A stretch of DNA of 64,000 nt from Permianibacter sp046297695 (GTDB lineage: Bacteria > Pseudomonadota > Gammaproteobacteria > Enterobacterales > Permianibacteraceae), in the NCBI GenBank assembly GCA_046297695.1, contig JBKBHF010000001.1, positions 124,001 to 188,000 of the forward strand. The letters run 5' to 3'. How positions within the stretch are numbered: the first letter of the stretch is position 1; each line of letters begins with the position of its first letter. A program made the position numbers and the translations under genes. This document shows, piece by piece, positions 42,201 to 50,363 of the stretch. The notes beneath the pieces are model-generated. The model was not told the origin of the DNA. It made no database searches and saw only the letters and a program-made list of their open reading frames with translations.

Positions 42201-44018
42201 ATGATCAAACTGCACCCACGTCTTAGAGAAGTCACGGAACGGATCCAGACCCGCTCCGCTGCCCTGCGCGCTGACTACCTCGAGCATGTCCGGGCCAGCT
42301 ACGCCCGCCAGCCGGTGCGCAGCCGCCATGCCTGCGCCAACCTGGCCCACGGCTTTGCTGCCAACCGCCCGGACGAAAAACTGCTGCTGCGCAGCGGCCA
42401 CAGCACGCCCGACATTGCCATCGTCTCCGCCTACAACGACATGCTGTCGGCGCATCAACCGTTTGAGCACTACCCGGCGCAACTGAAGACGGCCGTGCGC
42501 GCCGCTGGCGGTATCGCCCAGTTCGCCGGTGGCGTGCCGGCGATGTGCGATGGCATCACCCAAGGCACCGGCGGCATGGAGCTGTCGCTGTTCTCGCGCG
42601 ATGTCATCGCGATGAGCACCGCCGTCGCGATGAGCCACGCGATGTTCGACGGCATGCTGCTGCTCGGCGTGTGCGACAAGATTGTGCCGGGCCTGGTGAT
42701 GGGCGCGCTGCAGTTCGGCCATCTGCCGGCCATTCTGGTACCAGCCGGGCCGATGACCAGCGGCATCTCCAACAAAGAGAAAGCGAAAGTCCGCCAGCTT
42801 TACGCCGAAGGCAAAGTCGGCCGTGAAGAACTGCTGGAGTCGGAAGCGCGCGCCTACCACAGTGCCGGCACCTGCACGTTCTACGGCACCGCCAACAGCA
42901 ACCAGATGCTGATGGAGATCATGGGACTGCATCTGCCCGGCAGCGCCTTCATCAATCCGGGAACGCCGCTGCGTGATGCCCTCACCGCCGCAGCCGGCAA
43001 ACGGATTTGCGAAATCACGTCACTGGGCCACACACCGATTGGCGTCGGTGCGATGCTCGATGAACGCAGCTTCGTCAACGCCATCGTCGGGCTGCTGGCC
43101 ACCGGCGGTTCGACCAATCACACGCTGCATCTGGTTGCGATGGCGCGCGCCGCCGGCATCGTGATCAATTGGGATGATTTCAACGATCTGTCGGCAGTGG
43201 TGCCCTTGTTGGCCCGCGTCTACCCGAACGGCGAAGCCGATGTGAATCACTTCCATGCTGCCGGCGGGCTTGCCTTCGTCATCCGCGAATTGCTGGATGC
43301 CGGCCTCTTGCATGGCGACGTGCAAACGGTGATGGGCGAGGGCCTGCGCCATTACACCCGTGAACCGTATCTGCAGGATGGTCAACTGGCCTGGAAAGAA
43401 GCGCCGGCAACAAGTCTCGATCGCAATGTCGTACGGCCCGTAAGTGAACCGTTTTCCCCGGACGGAGGCCTGAAACTGTTGCAAGGCAAGCTCGGTCGCG
43501 CGGTGATAAAGACCTCGGCCGTGCCGACCGATCGCCACATCATCGAAGCGCCGGCAGCTGTGTTCGACAGCCAGGAAGCGGTGGATGCCGCGTTCAAAGC
43601 AGGACAACTCGATCGGGATGTCGTAGTGGTCGTGCGCTTTCAGGGGCCGCAAGCCAACGGCATGCCGGAGCTGCATAAACTGACCCCGCCACTCGGCGTA
43701 CTGCAGGACAAAGGTTTCAAGGTCGCGCTGGTCACCGATGGCCGCATGTCCGGCGCTTCCGGAAAAATTCCGGCCGCGATCCATGTCAGCCCGGAAGCCT
43801 TGGCGGGCGGTCCGCTGGCAAAATTGCGTGACGGCGATCGGGTCCGGCTCGACGCAACCAGCAATACCCTAACCGTGCTCGTCGACGACAGCGAATGGCA
43901 GCAACGACCGTTGGTAACGAAGGCGAACACCGAAGTGCGCGGTTACGGCCGCGAGTTATTCAAACTGTTCCGCCAGCACAGCAGCGAAGCCGAACTCGGC
44001 GCGTCACCGCTGATTTGA
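42201..44018 (+). CDS. edd: Phosphogluconate dehydratase
   Basis: Edd dehydrates 6-phosphogluconate to 2-keto-3-deoxy-6-phosphogluconate, the first dedicated Entner-Doudoroff step. The 605-residue product is a full-length member of the IlvD/Edd family with iron-sulfur cluster cysteines in GGVPAMCDGITQG and SAGTCTFYGTANSNQMLME, and VTDGRMSGASGKIPAAIHVSPEA near the end. The ATG at 42201 has GGAG seven bases upstream. eda follows after 115 bp, with zwf divergent. Confidence 0.97.
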   Translation: MIKLHPRLREVTERIQTRSAALRADYLEHVRASYARQPVRSRHACANLAHGFAANRPDEKLLLRSGHSTPDIAIVSAYNDMLSAHQPFEHYPAQLKTAVRAAGGIAQFAGGVPAMCDGITQGTGGMELSLFSRDVIAMSTAVAMSHAMFDGMLLLGVCDKIVPGLVMGALQFGHLPAILVPAGPMTSGISNKEKAKVRQLYAEGKVGREELLESEARAYHSAGTCTFYGTANSNQMLMEIMGLHLPGSAFINPGTPLRDALTAAAGKRICEITSLGHTPIGVGAMLDERSFVNAIVGLLATGGSTNHTLHLVAMARAAGIVINWDDFNDLSAVVPLLARVYPNGEADVNHFHAAGGLAFVIRELLDAGLLHGDVQTVMGEGLRHYTREPYLQDGQLAWKEAPATSLDRNVVRPVSEPFSPDGGLKLLQGKLGRAVIKTSAVPTDRHIIEAPAAVFDSQEAVDAAFKAGQLDRDVVVVVRFQGPQANGMPELHKLTPPLGVLQDKGFKVALVTDGRMSGASGKIPAAIHVSPEALAGGPLAKLRDGDRVRLDATSNTLTVLVDDSEWQQRPLVTKANTEVRGYGRELFKLFRQHSSEAELGASPLI

Positions 44019-44031
44019 TCCGCAGCGGATC

Positions 44032-44046
44032 TCTGCACTGTGCAGA
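44032..44046. promoter_or_regulatory. Perfect palindrome upstream of eda
   Basis: TCTGCACTGTGCAGA is a perfect odd-length palindrome 14 bp after the edd stop and 87 bp before eda. It contains GCACTGT, as do the two repeats between zwf and edd, but with different half-site spacing. It could be an operator or an RNA hairpin between edd and eda. Confidence 0.42.
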
Positions 44047-44133
44047 TATTCACTGCGAAGCGGTACGCCATGCAGAAACCCAACACCAAATGACCGCACT
44101 GTTCAGTACGACAACAACAACCAGAGGAAAGCC

Positions 44134-44766
44134 ATGACCATCCGCGACATTCTGGCCATAGCCACACCGGTGATGCCGGTGATTGTGATTGATGACATCG
44201 AACACGCGGTGCCGATGGCGGAAGCATTGCGCGATGGCGGCGTCACCGTACTCGAGATCACCCTGCGCACCGACGCGGCGCTTGGCGCCATGCGAGCCAT
44301 CAGCAAGGCGCTGCCGGATGTCATCGTCGGCGCCGGTACCGTATTCAATGAAACGCAGCTGAAGCAGGCCGAAGATGCCGGTGCCCGCTTTGCCGTCAGC
44401 CCGGGCCTGACCGAAAAACTGGCGCGGGCCGCGCAGCACAGTTCGGTCGCCCTGCTGCCGGGCGCGGTTACCGCCAGCGAGATTCAGCTGGCACTGGAGC
44501 ATGGCTACGAGACCTTGAAATTCTTCCCGGCGGAAGCGGCCGGCGGTGCACCGGTGCTGAAAGCCTTGCACGGTCCGTTCCGTCAAATCCGGTTCTGTCC
44601 GACCGGAGGCATCAGCGTCACGAACGCGGCGAACTATCTCAACCTGCCAAACGTTGCCTGCGTCGGCGGATCGTGGCTGACACCTGCGGCCGAGATGAAG
44701 GCCGGCAATTGGCCGGCATTGACCGCGCTGGCTCGCGAGAGCCGCCTGCTCGGCCGGCAAAAATGA
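44134..44766 (+). CDS. eda: 2-keto-3-deoxy-6-phosphogluconate aldolase (KHG/KDPG aldolase)
   Basis: Eda splits KDPG into pyruvate and glyceraldehyde 3-phosphate. The 210-residue barrel carries the catalytic glutamate in VTVLEITLRTDAAL and the Schiff-base lysine in YETLKFFPAEAAGG, followed by FCPTGGISVTNAANYL. The start has AGAGGAAAG upstream. It lies between edd and pgi on the plus strand. Confidence 0.97.
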   Translation: MTIRDILAIATPVMPVIVIDDIEHAVPMAEALRDGGVTVLEITLRTDAALGAMRAISKALPDVIVGAGTVFNETQLKQAEDAGARFAVSPGLTEKLARAAQHSSVALLPGAVTASEIQLALEHGYETLKFFPAEAAGGAPVLKALHGPFRQIRFCPTGGISVTNAANYLNLPNVACVGGSWLTPAAEMKAGNWPALTALARESRLLGRQK

Positions 44767-44856
44767 GTCACGAACTGAAAACCGGTGCCTGCGGACTGCA
44801 TTAACATAGTGACCGACGGCACGCAGAAAATCACCGTTCACAATAATGGAAACACA

Positions 44857-46512
44857 ATGAATCCGCTGATCACGACCACCGAGGCATGGAAAGCCCTCAA
44901 GCGGCATGTCCACGACATTGCGCCATTGCATTTGCGTGCGCTGCTGGCGGATGCCGACCGCAGCCTGCAGATGATGTGCGACCATGATGGCATTCTGCTG
45001 GATTACAGCCGGCAGAATGCGACGCTGGAAACCATCAGTCGATTGCTGGATCTGGCTGCGGCAGCGCACTTGCCGGCCAAGCTGGCGGCAATGGCGGCCG
45101 GCCATCCGATCAACCAGACAGAATCACGCGCCGTTCTGCACATGGCCTTGCGCGCCGATGCCAGCGACGAGTACCCTTTCGAAAACCAGAATGTGGTCCC
45201 ACAAGTACGGGCGGTGCAGCAACAAATCCAGCAATTTGTTGCGTCCGTCCGACATGGCGAGCGGCTCGGCGTTACCGGCAAACCGTTGCGCAACGTCATC
45301 GCCGTCGGCATCGGCGGCAGCTATCTGGGCGCACATTTTGTCTCGGAAGCCCTGCAATGCGATGCCAAGTCTCAGGCCGCGGCAGAAGGACGAACGCTGC
45401 GCTTTCTCGCCAATATCGATCCGGTCGACAGCTTTCAGGCCGTTCGCGGCCTCGACCCGGCCGAGACGCTGATTGTCGTCATCTCCAAGACCTTCACTAC
45501 CGCCGAGACCATGCTGAACGCCAAGGTGATGCGCAACTGGCTGACCGATGCGCTCGGCGAAGCGGCCATACGGCAACAGATGGTGGCGGTATCGACCAAC
45601 CTCAAAGCGGTGGAAGCGTTTGGCATCGATCCGGCGCTGAGCTTTGCCTTTTGGAATTGGGTTGGTGGCCGCTACAGCGTTTGCTCCGCTGTCGGGCTGT
45701 TGCCACTGGCGCTGCATTTTGGCTGGTCCGTCATGGAGGATTTCCTCGGCGGTGCGCGCAGTATCGACCGGCATCTGCTGCAAGCGCCGATGCATCAGAA
45801 TCTGCCTGTGCTGCTCGGGCTGCTTGGTATCTGGAACAGCAGCTTTCTCGGTCGGCCGGTACGCGCCATTCTCCCGTACAGCCAGGCCTTGCACCGATTC
45901 GCCGCGCACGTGCAGCAGGTTGACATGGAGTCGAATGGCAAGCGGGTGTCGGTTCACGGCACCGAGCTCGACTTTGAAGCCGGCGAGATTTGTTTTGGCG
46001 AACCCGGCACCAACAGTCAGCACTCGTTCTATCAATTGATCCATCAGGGCCGCGTCATTCCGGCTGACTTCATTGGCTTCCGCCGCTCCCAACGGCCACA
46101 GCAACTGCCCGGTGAAGCGATCAGCCTGCACGATGAACTGATGGCCAACTTCTTTGCCCAACCCGACGCCCTGGCGCTGGGCAAGACCGCCGCCGAGTTA
46201 CGTGCGGAAGGAGTTCCGGAAGCGCTGATACCGCACAAGGAATTCCCGGGCAATCGCCCCTCCAATGTCTTACTGCTCGATCAGCTTGACGCCTACAGCA
46301 CCGGCCAATTGCTGGCCCTGTATGAACACCGTACTGCGGTGCAGGGATTCATCTGGGGGATCAACAGCTTCGATCAGTGGGGCGTAGAGCTCGGCAAATC
46401 ATTGGCCGGACAGTTGCGACAGCACTTCGTTGCGAACCGGACAGGCGAAGCAGCGGAAGCCGACGTTCCGCCATCGACGCGTCGACTGTTGCAACGCTAT
46501 CTGAAATCCTGA
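44857..46512 (+). CDS. pgi: Glucose-6-phosphate isomerase
   Basis: Pgi interconverts glucose 6-phosphate and fructose 6-phosphate, joining the Entner-Doudoroff genes to the hexose pool. The 551-residue product has VIAVGIGGSYLGAHFVSEAL, ISKTFTTAETMLN, FWNWVGGRYSVCSAVGLLPLAL, the signature HRFAAHVQQVDMESNGKRV and NSQHSFYQLIHQG. ATG 44857 is preceded by GGAAAC; a longer frame upstream would add 24 residues not in the family. Confidence 0.96.
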   Translation: MNPLITTTEAWKALKRHVHDIAPLHLRALLADADRSLQMMCDHDGILLDYSRQNATLETISRLLDLAAAAHLPAKLAAMAAGHPINQTESRAVLHMALRADASDEYPFENQNVVPQVRAVQQQIQQFVASVRHGERLGVTGKPLRNVIAVGIGGSYLGAHFVSEALQCDAKSQAAAEGRTLRFLANIDPVDSFQAVRGLDPAETLIVVISKTFTTAETMLNAKVMRNWLTDALGEAAIRQQMVAVSTNLKAVEAFGIDPALSFAFWNWVGGRYSVCSAVGLLPLALHFGWSVMEDFLGGARSIDRHLLQAPMHQNLPVLLGLLGIWNSSFLGRPVRAILPYSQALHRFAAHVQQVDMESNGKRVSVHGTELDFEAGEICFGEPGTNSQHSFYQLIHQGRVIPADFIGFRRSQRPQQLPGEAISLHDELMANFFAQPDALALGKTAAELRAEGVPEALIPHKEFPGNRPSNVLLLDQLDAYSTGQLLALYEHRTAVQGFIWGINSFDQWGVELGKSLAGQLRQHFVANRTGEAAEADVPPSTRRLLQRYLKS

Positions 46513-46531
46513 TCGAACACAGCGCAGTACG

Positions 46532-46565
46532 CTGAGCCCGGCTGATAAATAGCAGCCGGGCTCAG
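46532..46565. terminator. Bidirectional terminator hairpin between pgi and the NtrC-like gene
   Basis: A perfect 13 bp stem (ctgagcccggctg against cagccgggctcag) with an eight-base AT-rich loop lies between converging genes. It overlaps the TGA of the NtrC-like gene. No T-run follows, but the stem is very stable. Confidence 0.65.
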
Positions 46566-47968
46566 GCCGCTTCATCATCATCGCCCGATTCAATCTGCAA
46601 CTCACGCAGTTTGCGGGTCAGGGTGTTACGGCCCCAACCGAGCAGCAGTGCCGCTTCCTGTTTCAAACCACCGGTTTGCTTCAGTGCAGCCTGCAGCAGG
46701 ATGCGCTCCAGCGCTGGCTGGGCCACATCCAGCAGGTTGCGATGACCGCTCGCCAAGGCGCGTTCCGCCCAAGAGCGTAATGCCGCTTCCCAACTGCGTG
46801 CTTCGTTGCTGATCTGCAGTTCCGGTTGCAACTCCAGTGGTAAATGCGCCGGCTCGATCACCGGCTCCGGCAGCATCACGGCCAGTCGTCGACAAAGATT
46901 CTCCAGCTGCCGGACGTTGCCCGGCCACTCATACTGCTGCAATACCGGCAATACCGCCGCTGACAGCTGTTTGGGCTCGGTACCCAGTTCGGCGGCGGCT
47001 TGCGCGAGAAAATGACGAGCAAGCGCTGGAATGTCCTCGCGCCGATCCTGCAGGCGCGGCATCTGCACCTGCACGACCGTCAGCCGGTGATAGAGATCCG
47101 GCTGGAACTGGCCGTTGCGCACCAGCGTTTCGAGCGAATGCCGGGTCGCAGCGACCACCCGTAACGATGCCGTGCACACACCATAGCCACCGACCCGATG
47201 ATAATGACCATCGGCGAGCAACTGAACCAACCGGATTTGGGCATCGAGCGGCAAATCGGCAATTTCATCAAGAAACAAAGTGCCACCGTCGGCCTGCTCA
47301 ACCTTGCCGGTATGCATCACCTGGTTTTCACCGGCGACAGTGCGCTCAAGACCGAACAACTCGACGTCCATCGCGCTGCGATCCATTGCCGAAACATTGA
47401 CCATGACCAGCGGCCCACGCAACTGACTGTTGTCATGCAGCAACTGGGCGAACAGGCGTTTTCCGCTGCCCGGCTCGCCGCAAATCAACACCGGCACCCG
47501 GACCTTGCTCAGCTGCTGCAGCGAACGCTGTAGCTCGCGCACCGCAACCGACTCGCCCATCAAGGCACCGGTGCGCGGCAACATCGGCGCTGGTGCCGGC
47601 GTACTCGCGCGGTAACGGCGCAGCGCTTGTTGCACCACCGTGAGCAGGCTGGCGTTGTCACAATCGCTTGGCAGGTATTCGAAAGCGCCTTGCTGAAAGA
47701 GGTGCAGGGCGCGCGCAAGTTGCTCGTCCGCCGCCAGCACAATCACCGCCAGTTGCCGGTCCTGCTGCATGCGCTGGATCAGCAGCCGGTCCAGCGCCAA
47801 TTCGCCCGGCAGGATGCCGACGACAACGTCGGGGCTCGCTTCCGGCAAAGCAGCCAGACAGTCCGACCAGCTGTGATAGCACAGCACTTTGCCGACCAAT
47901 GGTTTGCAGTCGGCCAGCAGGCGCGATTCCAGTTCGTTTCCGACCAAAGCAAGGCGTTGTTCTGACAC
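46562..47968 (-). CDS. NtrC-like response-regulator homologue with degenerate receiver and no GAFTGA loop
   Basis: A 468-residue protein with the length and plan of NtrC. Residues 1-120 are a receiver fold that keeps PDVVV and FQQGAFEYLP but has lost the acidic pocket, the phosphoacceptor Asp (PDVVVGILPGE) and the switch Lys (YLPSDCD). Residues 135-375 are an AAA+ domain with Walker A GEPGSGK (164-170), Walker B LFLDEI and WPGNVRQLEN, but after ELFG the sigma-54-contacting GAFTGA motif is replaced by ERTVAGENQ. The end is a Fis-type helix-turn-helix (KQEAALLLGWGRNTLTRKLREL) very like NtrC. The GTG start at 47968 follows GGGAGAGG. No histidine kinase is adjacent. Confidence 0.85.
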   Translation of the reverse strand: MSEQRLALVGNELESRLLADCKPLVGKVLCYHSWSDCLAALPEASPDVVVGILPGELALDRLLIQRMQQDRQLAVIVLAADEQLARALHLFQQGAFEYLPSDCDNASLLTVVQQALRRYRASTPAPAPMLPRTGALMGESVAVRELQRSLQQLSKVRVPVLICGEPGSGKRLFAQLLHDNSQLRGPLVMVNVSAMDRSAMDVELFGLERTVAGENQVMHTGKVEQADGGTLFLDEIADLPLDAQIRLVQLLADGHYHRVGGYGVCTASLRVVAATRHSLETLVRNGQFQPDLYHRLTVVQVQMPRLQDRREDIPALARHFLAQAAAELGTEPKQLSAAVLPVLQQYEWPGNVRQLENLCRRLAVMLPEPVIEPAHLPLELQPELQISNEARSWEAALRSWAERALASGHRNLLDVAQPALERILLQAALKQTGGLKQEAALLLGWGRNTLTRKLRELQIESGDDDEAA

Positions 47969-48096
47969 GCTTGCCTCTCCCTCGCAGCAACAGGTTCTGC
48001 CGCCATATTGATCAGCGCGTCGCGATTTGTCCAGCAACAATCCGGCGCCCGCGCCAGCGCGTATCAGAGACACCGAAGCAGACAAACAGGCATGAC

Positions 48097-48870
48097 ATGC
48101 ACAGCGACACCCGCTCCACCTACCCTGACTGGTTACAGCAAGCGATTGGCGCTGCACGCGTCACCATACTGGCGTCGCGGCTGACCGATTGCCGCAGGCT
48201 CGAGCAAACGCTGGCAGCCGCCGGCATCAGCTTCCAGCGACTACCGCTGTCGATGGATTCGGCGGCGAATCGCGCCGCCTTTCATGCCGTGCAGGCACAG
48301 CTCGACTGGCCGCATCTGCCGATGATTTTTCTGGATGGGAAATTTGTTGGCGGTGAACCGGAACTGGAATCAAGCTTGACGGAGAATTCGGCTGACTCAG
48401 CAGGCACTGACCCGGTCGACACCGTTACCAGCACGTCACAGCCGCTGCCGCGCACGTTGCAGGTTCTGGCGTATGCCGGGCTGCTGCCATTTTTTGCTGG
48501 TGCGCTGGCGGGTTGGTTGCCAAGCCTGCCTTTTGCGTCCTTGTTGCAGGCATTGCTGGTGCCGTATGCGGCGCTGATCGCCAGCTTCATGGCCGGCAGT
48601 CACTGGGGTATCGCGGTCTCCGCTCGCGCGGTGCCGCGCATGGAGTTGTTGCTTGCCGTCAGCTTGATGCTGCTGAGCTGGCCGCTACTGCTGTTGCCCG
48701 ATGCGCTGGCCTTGATCGGATTGCTGTTGATCTTCGCCGCCTTGCTGACAACCGAACCTCGCCTGCTGCGCCGCGGCCTCGTCAATCGCCAGTACTTCCG
48801 CTTGCGACTATGGCTCAGTGGCGGCGTGTTGCTGGCACTAGGCTTGGCGCTGCTGCGCTACCTGCGCTGA
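48097..48870 (+). CDS. Glutaredoxin-like domain fused to DUF3429 membrane domain
   Basis: A 257-residue protein. Residues 15-95 fit a glutaredoxin fold (VTILASRLTDCRRLEQTLAAAGI, then HLPMIFLDGKFVGGEPEL with the cis-proline and GG). In the redox motif only the second cysteine position appears kept, so ordinary glutaredoxin chemistry is doubtful. After a Ser/Thr-rich linker, residues about 120-257 have four hydrophobic segments with the DUF3429 landmarks (LAYAGLLPFFAGAL, YAALIASFMAGSHWGIA). DUF3429 has no established function. The start has ACAGG six bases before. Its last 13 bases overlap the converging isocitrate-lyase-family gene. Confidence 0.78.
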   Translation: MHSDTRSTYPDWLQQAIGAARVTILASRLTDCRRLEQTLAAAGISFQRLPLSMDSAANRAAFHAVQAQLDWPHLPMIFLDGKFVGGEPELESSLTENSADSAGTDPVDTVTSTSQPLPRTLQVLAYAGLLPFFAGALAGWLPSLPFASLLQALLVPYAALIASFMAGSHWGIAVSARAVPRMELLLAVSLMLLSWPLLLLPDALALIGLLLIFAALLTTEPRLLRRGLVNRQYFRLRLWLSGGVLLALGLALLRYLR

Positions 48871-49742
48871 AGCCGTTGCAGGTCGGCGTCGTAATCCGGA
48901 AAACCGATCAGCGCCTGCAAATCCGCGAACGGCAACAGCTGCGCGGGATGGCTATCGGTATGCAGCTGCTGCAAGGCCTTTTGCATCGCCACGACAGCAG
49001 CTGACAGCAACGTCAACGGATAGGCAGCCAGCTTGAAGCCCATCGCTTGCAGCTGGCTTGGCGTCAGCAACGGCGTATCGCCCTGCTCGACCAGGTTCGC
49101 CATTTTGTGGCCCGGCACTTCATCGACCACGCGCTGCATTTCCGCTGCACTGCATGGCGCCTCGACAAACAGGATATCGGCGCCAAGTTCCGCAAACAGT
49201 TGCGCGCGGATGATGGCCTCATCGAGCCCCCGTGTAGCGCGAGCGTCGGTGCGGGCGATGATCACCAAATCCTGGCCCGCACGGCGCAGCTGGGCACGGG
49301 CATCGATCGCGGCAACCATCCGCTCGACTGCCGCATCCCGTTCAATCACTTCTTTTCCACGGGTGTGACCGCAGCGCTTTGGCGCCAACTGATCTTCGAT
49401 CATGATGCCGGCAAAGCCTGCCGCCGCGTAACCAAACAAGGTCCGCTGCACGTTCACCACATTGCCGTAACCGGTGTCGCCATCGCCAATCACCGGAATG
49501 TTCACGGCCTGACAGATCTGCCGGCCCTGCTCGACCATCTCGCCGTAAGAAATCAGGCCGGTGTCCGGCAACGCCAACCGGGACGCCGATACCGAGAAAC
49601 CGCTCATAAAACTCAGCGGGAAGCCAGCCTGCTCGATCAACCTGGCCGACAGCGCATCAAAGCAGCACGGCATCCGAAGCAAGCCGGGTTGTTCCAGCAG
49701 CGCCCGCAAGCGGAGCGCCGGTTGGGCGAGTTGTGGCTGCAT
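48858..49742 (-). CDS. Isocitrate lyase/phosphoenolpyruvate mutase family protein
   Basis: A 294-residue barrel enzyme with CFDALSARLIEQAGF, VIGDGDTGYGN (metal-binding Asp residues), GIMIEDQLAPKRCGH (the active-site KRCGH loop), LVIIARTDAR and ILFVEAP. This fits the carboxyvinyl-carboxyphosphonate phosphorylmutase / 2-methylisocitrate lyase-like group. Members cleave or rearrange carbon-carbon or carbon-phosphorus bonds of small diacids. No methylcitrate-cycle or phosphonate genes are adjacent, so the substrate cannot be given. It converges on and overlaps the DUF3429 fusion gene. Confidence 0.85.
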   Translation of the reverse strand: MQPQLAQPALRLRALLEQPGLLRMPCCFDALSARLIEQAGFPLSFMSGFSVSASRLALPDTGLISYGEMVEQGRQICQAVNIPVIGDGDTGYGNVVNVQRTLFGYAAAGFAGIMIEDQLAPKRCGHTRGKEVIERDAAVERMVAAIDARAQLRRAGQDLVIIARTDARATRGLDEAIIRAQLFAELGADILFVEAPCSAAEMQRVVDEVPGHKMANLVEQGDTPLLTPSQLQAMGFKLAAYPLTLLSAAVVAMQKALQQLHTDSHPAQLLPFADLQALIGFPDYDADLQRLQRR

Positions 49743-49900
49743 AAAAATTCACCAGACAGAACGGCAGAAGGACTGACAGCCAACGCAGGCTCTCAGCCCT
49801 CACCATACCGAAGACGTTCGTACAATCAAGCTTTCCCGACAGCGGCAGCCCCCGCCCGCCCCTAGACTGGCGTCAGCCAATCAACCGGAAGGCCCATGCA

Positions 49901-50106
49901 ATAAACCGCTCCTGGCACAGTCTGATTGAACGTCAACCACCCGAAGGCCAAGCTGTCGAAATCGAAACGCGACAAGGCATCCGACGCGGCCGCTTCGATC
50001 CGCTGGAATAGCATTACGGTTGGGTGCTGCTGGACTGTCCGAGCGGCGTGGCGGCACGTTGTGCATGGGCAGATGGTAACCGCTGGCGGCAATTGCCGCC
50101 GCCCTG
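49901..50106 (+). pseudogene. Decayed small gene (mutated start, in-frame TAG), unknown family
   Basis: One plus frame reads NRSWHSLIERQPPEGQAVEIET and RQGIRRGRFDPLE, then TAG at 50006-50008, then HYGWVLLDCPSG and CAWADGNRWRQLPPP with a TGA at 50104. The composition is protein-like and continues cleanly across the stop. GGAAGG at 49887-49892 sits eight bases before an ATA codon, exactly where an ATG would be expected, so both start and middle look mutated. The WxxLxExxPPEGxxV opening resembles several small domains but I cannot assign a family. The rest of 49743-50142 holds nothing clear. Confidence 0.5.
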
Positions 50107-50142
50107 ACACTGACCAACGCAGGATAGCTAAACGCAAAAAAC

Positions 50143-50170
50143 AAAAAAGCCGCTGTTAAGCGGCTTTTTT
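50143..50170. terminator. Bidirectional Rho-independent terminator behind tRNA-Val
   Basis: aaaaaa, then agccgct, loop gtta, agcggct and a T-run form a textbook hairpin with A/T tracts on both sides. On the minus strand it terminates the tRNA-Val transcript. Confidence 0.9.
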
Positions 50171-50177
50171 GCAGGAT

Positions 50178-50253
50178 TGGTAGGCGCAATTGGACTCGAA
50201 CCAACGACCCCCACCATGTCAAGGTGGTGCTCTAACCAGCTGAGCTATGCGCC
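50178..50253 (-). tRNA. tRNA-Val (anticodon GAC)
   Basis: The minus strand folds as a 76-nt tRNA: acceptor GGCGCAT pairs with the 3' end before an encoded CCA. The D arm has AGCTCAGCTGGTTAGAGC, the anticodon stem CCACC/GGTGG encloses loop TTGACAT with anticodon GAC, and the T arm has GGTTCGAGTCC. It lies downstream of argHA on the same strand with 110 bp between, and a strong terminator follows. Confidence 0.97.
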
Positions 50254-50363
50254 TGTCGTTGAGGGCGCGTATATTGCCACCGGCCTTTTGCCGGGGCAAG
50301 AGGCCGATGCAAGATTTCTGCAAATCCGCGCCGGCCTGTCTACGCCTTGACCAACTCCTGCAC

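Noticed and set aside
49862..50137. A 91-codon minus-strand frame upstream of the tRNA terminator
   Set aside because: The plus-strand frame over the same bases is more protein-like and has a correctly placed ribosome site; the minus frame has no features.
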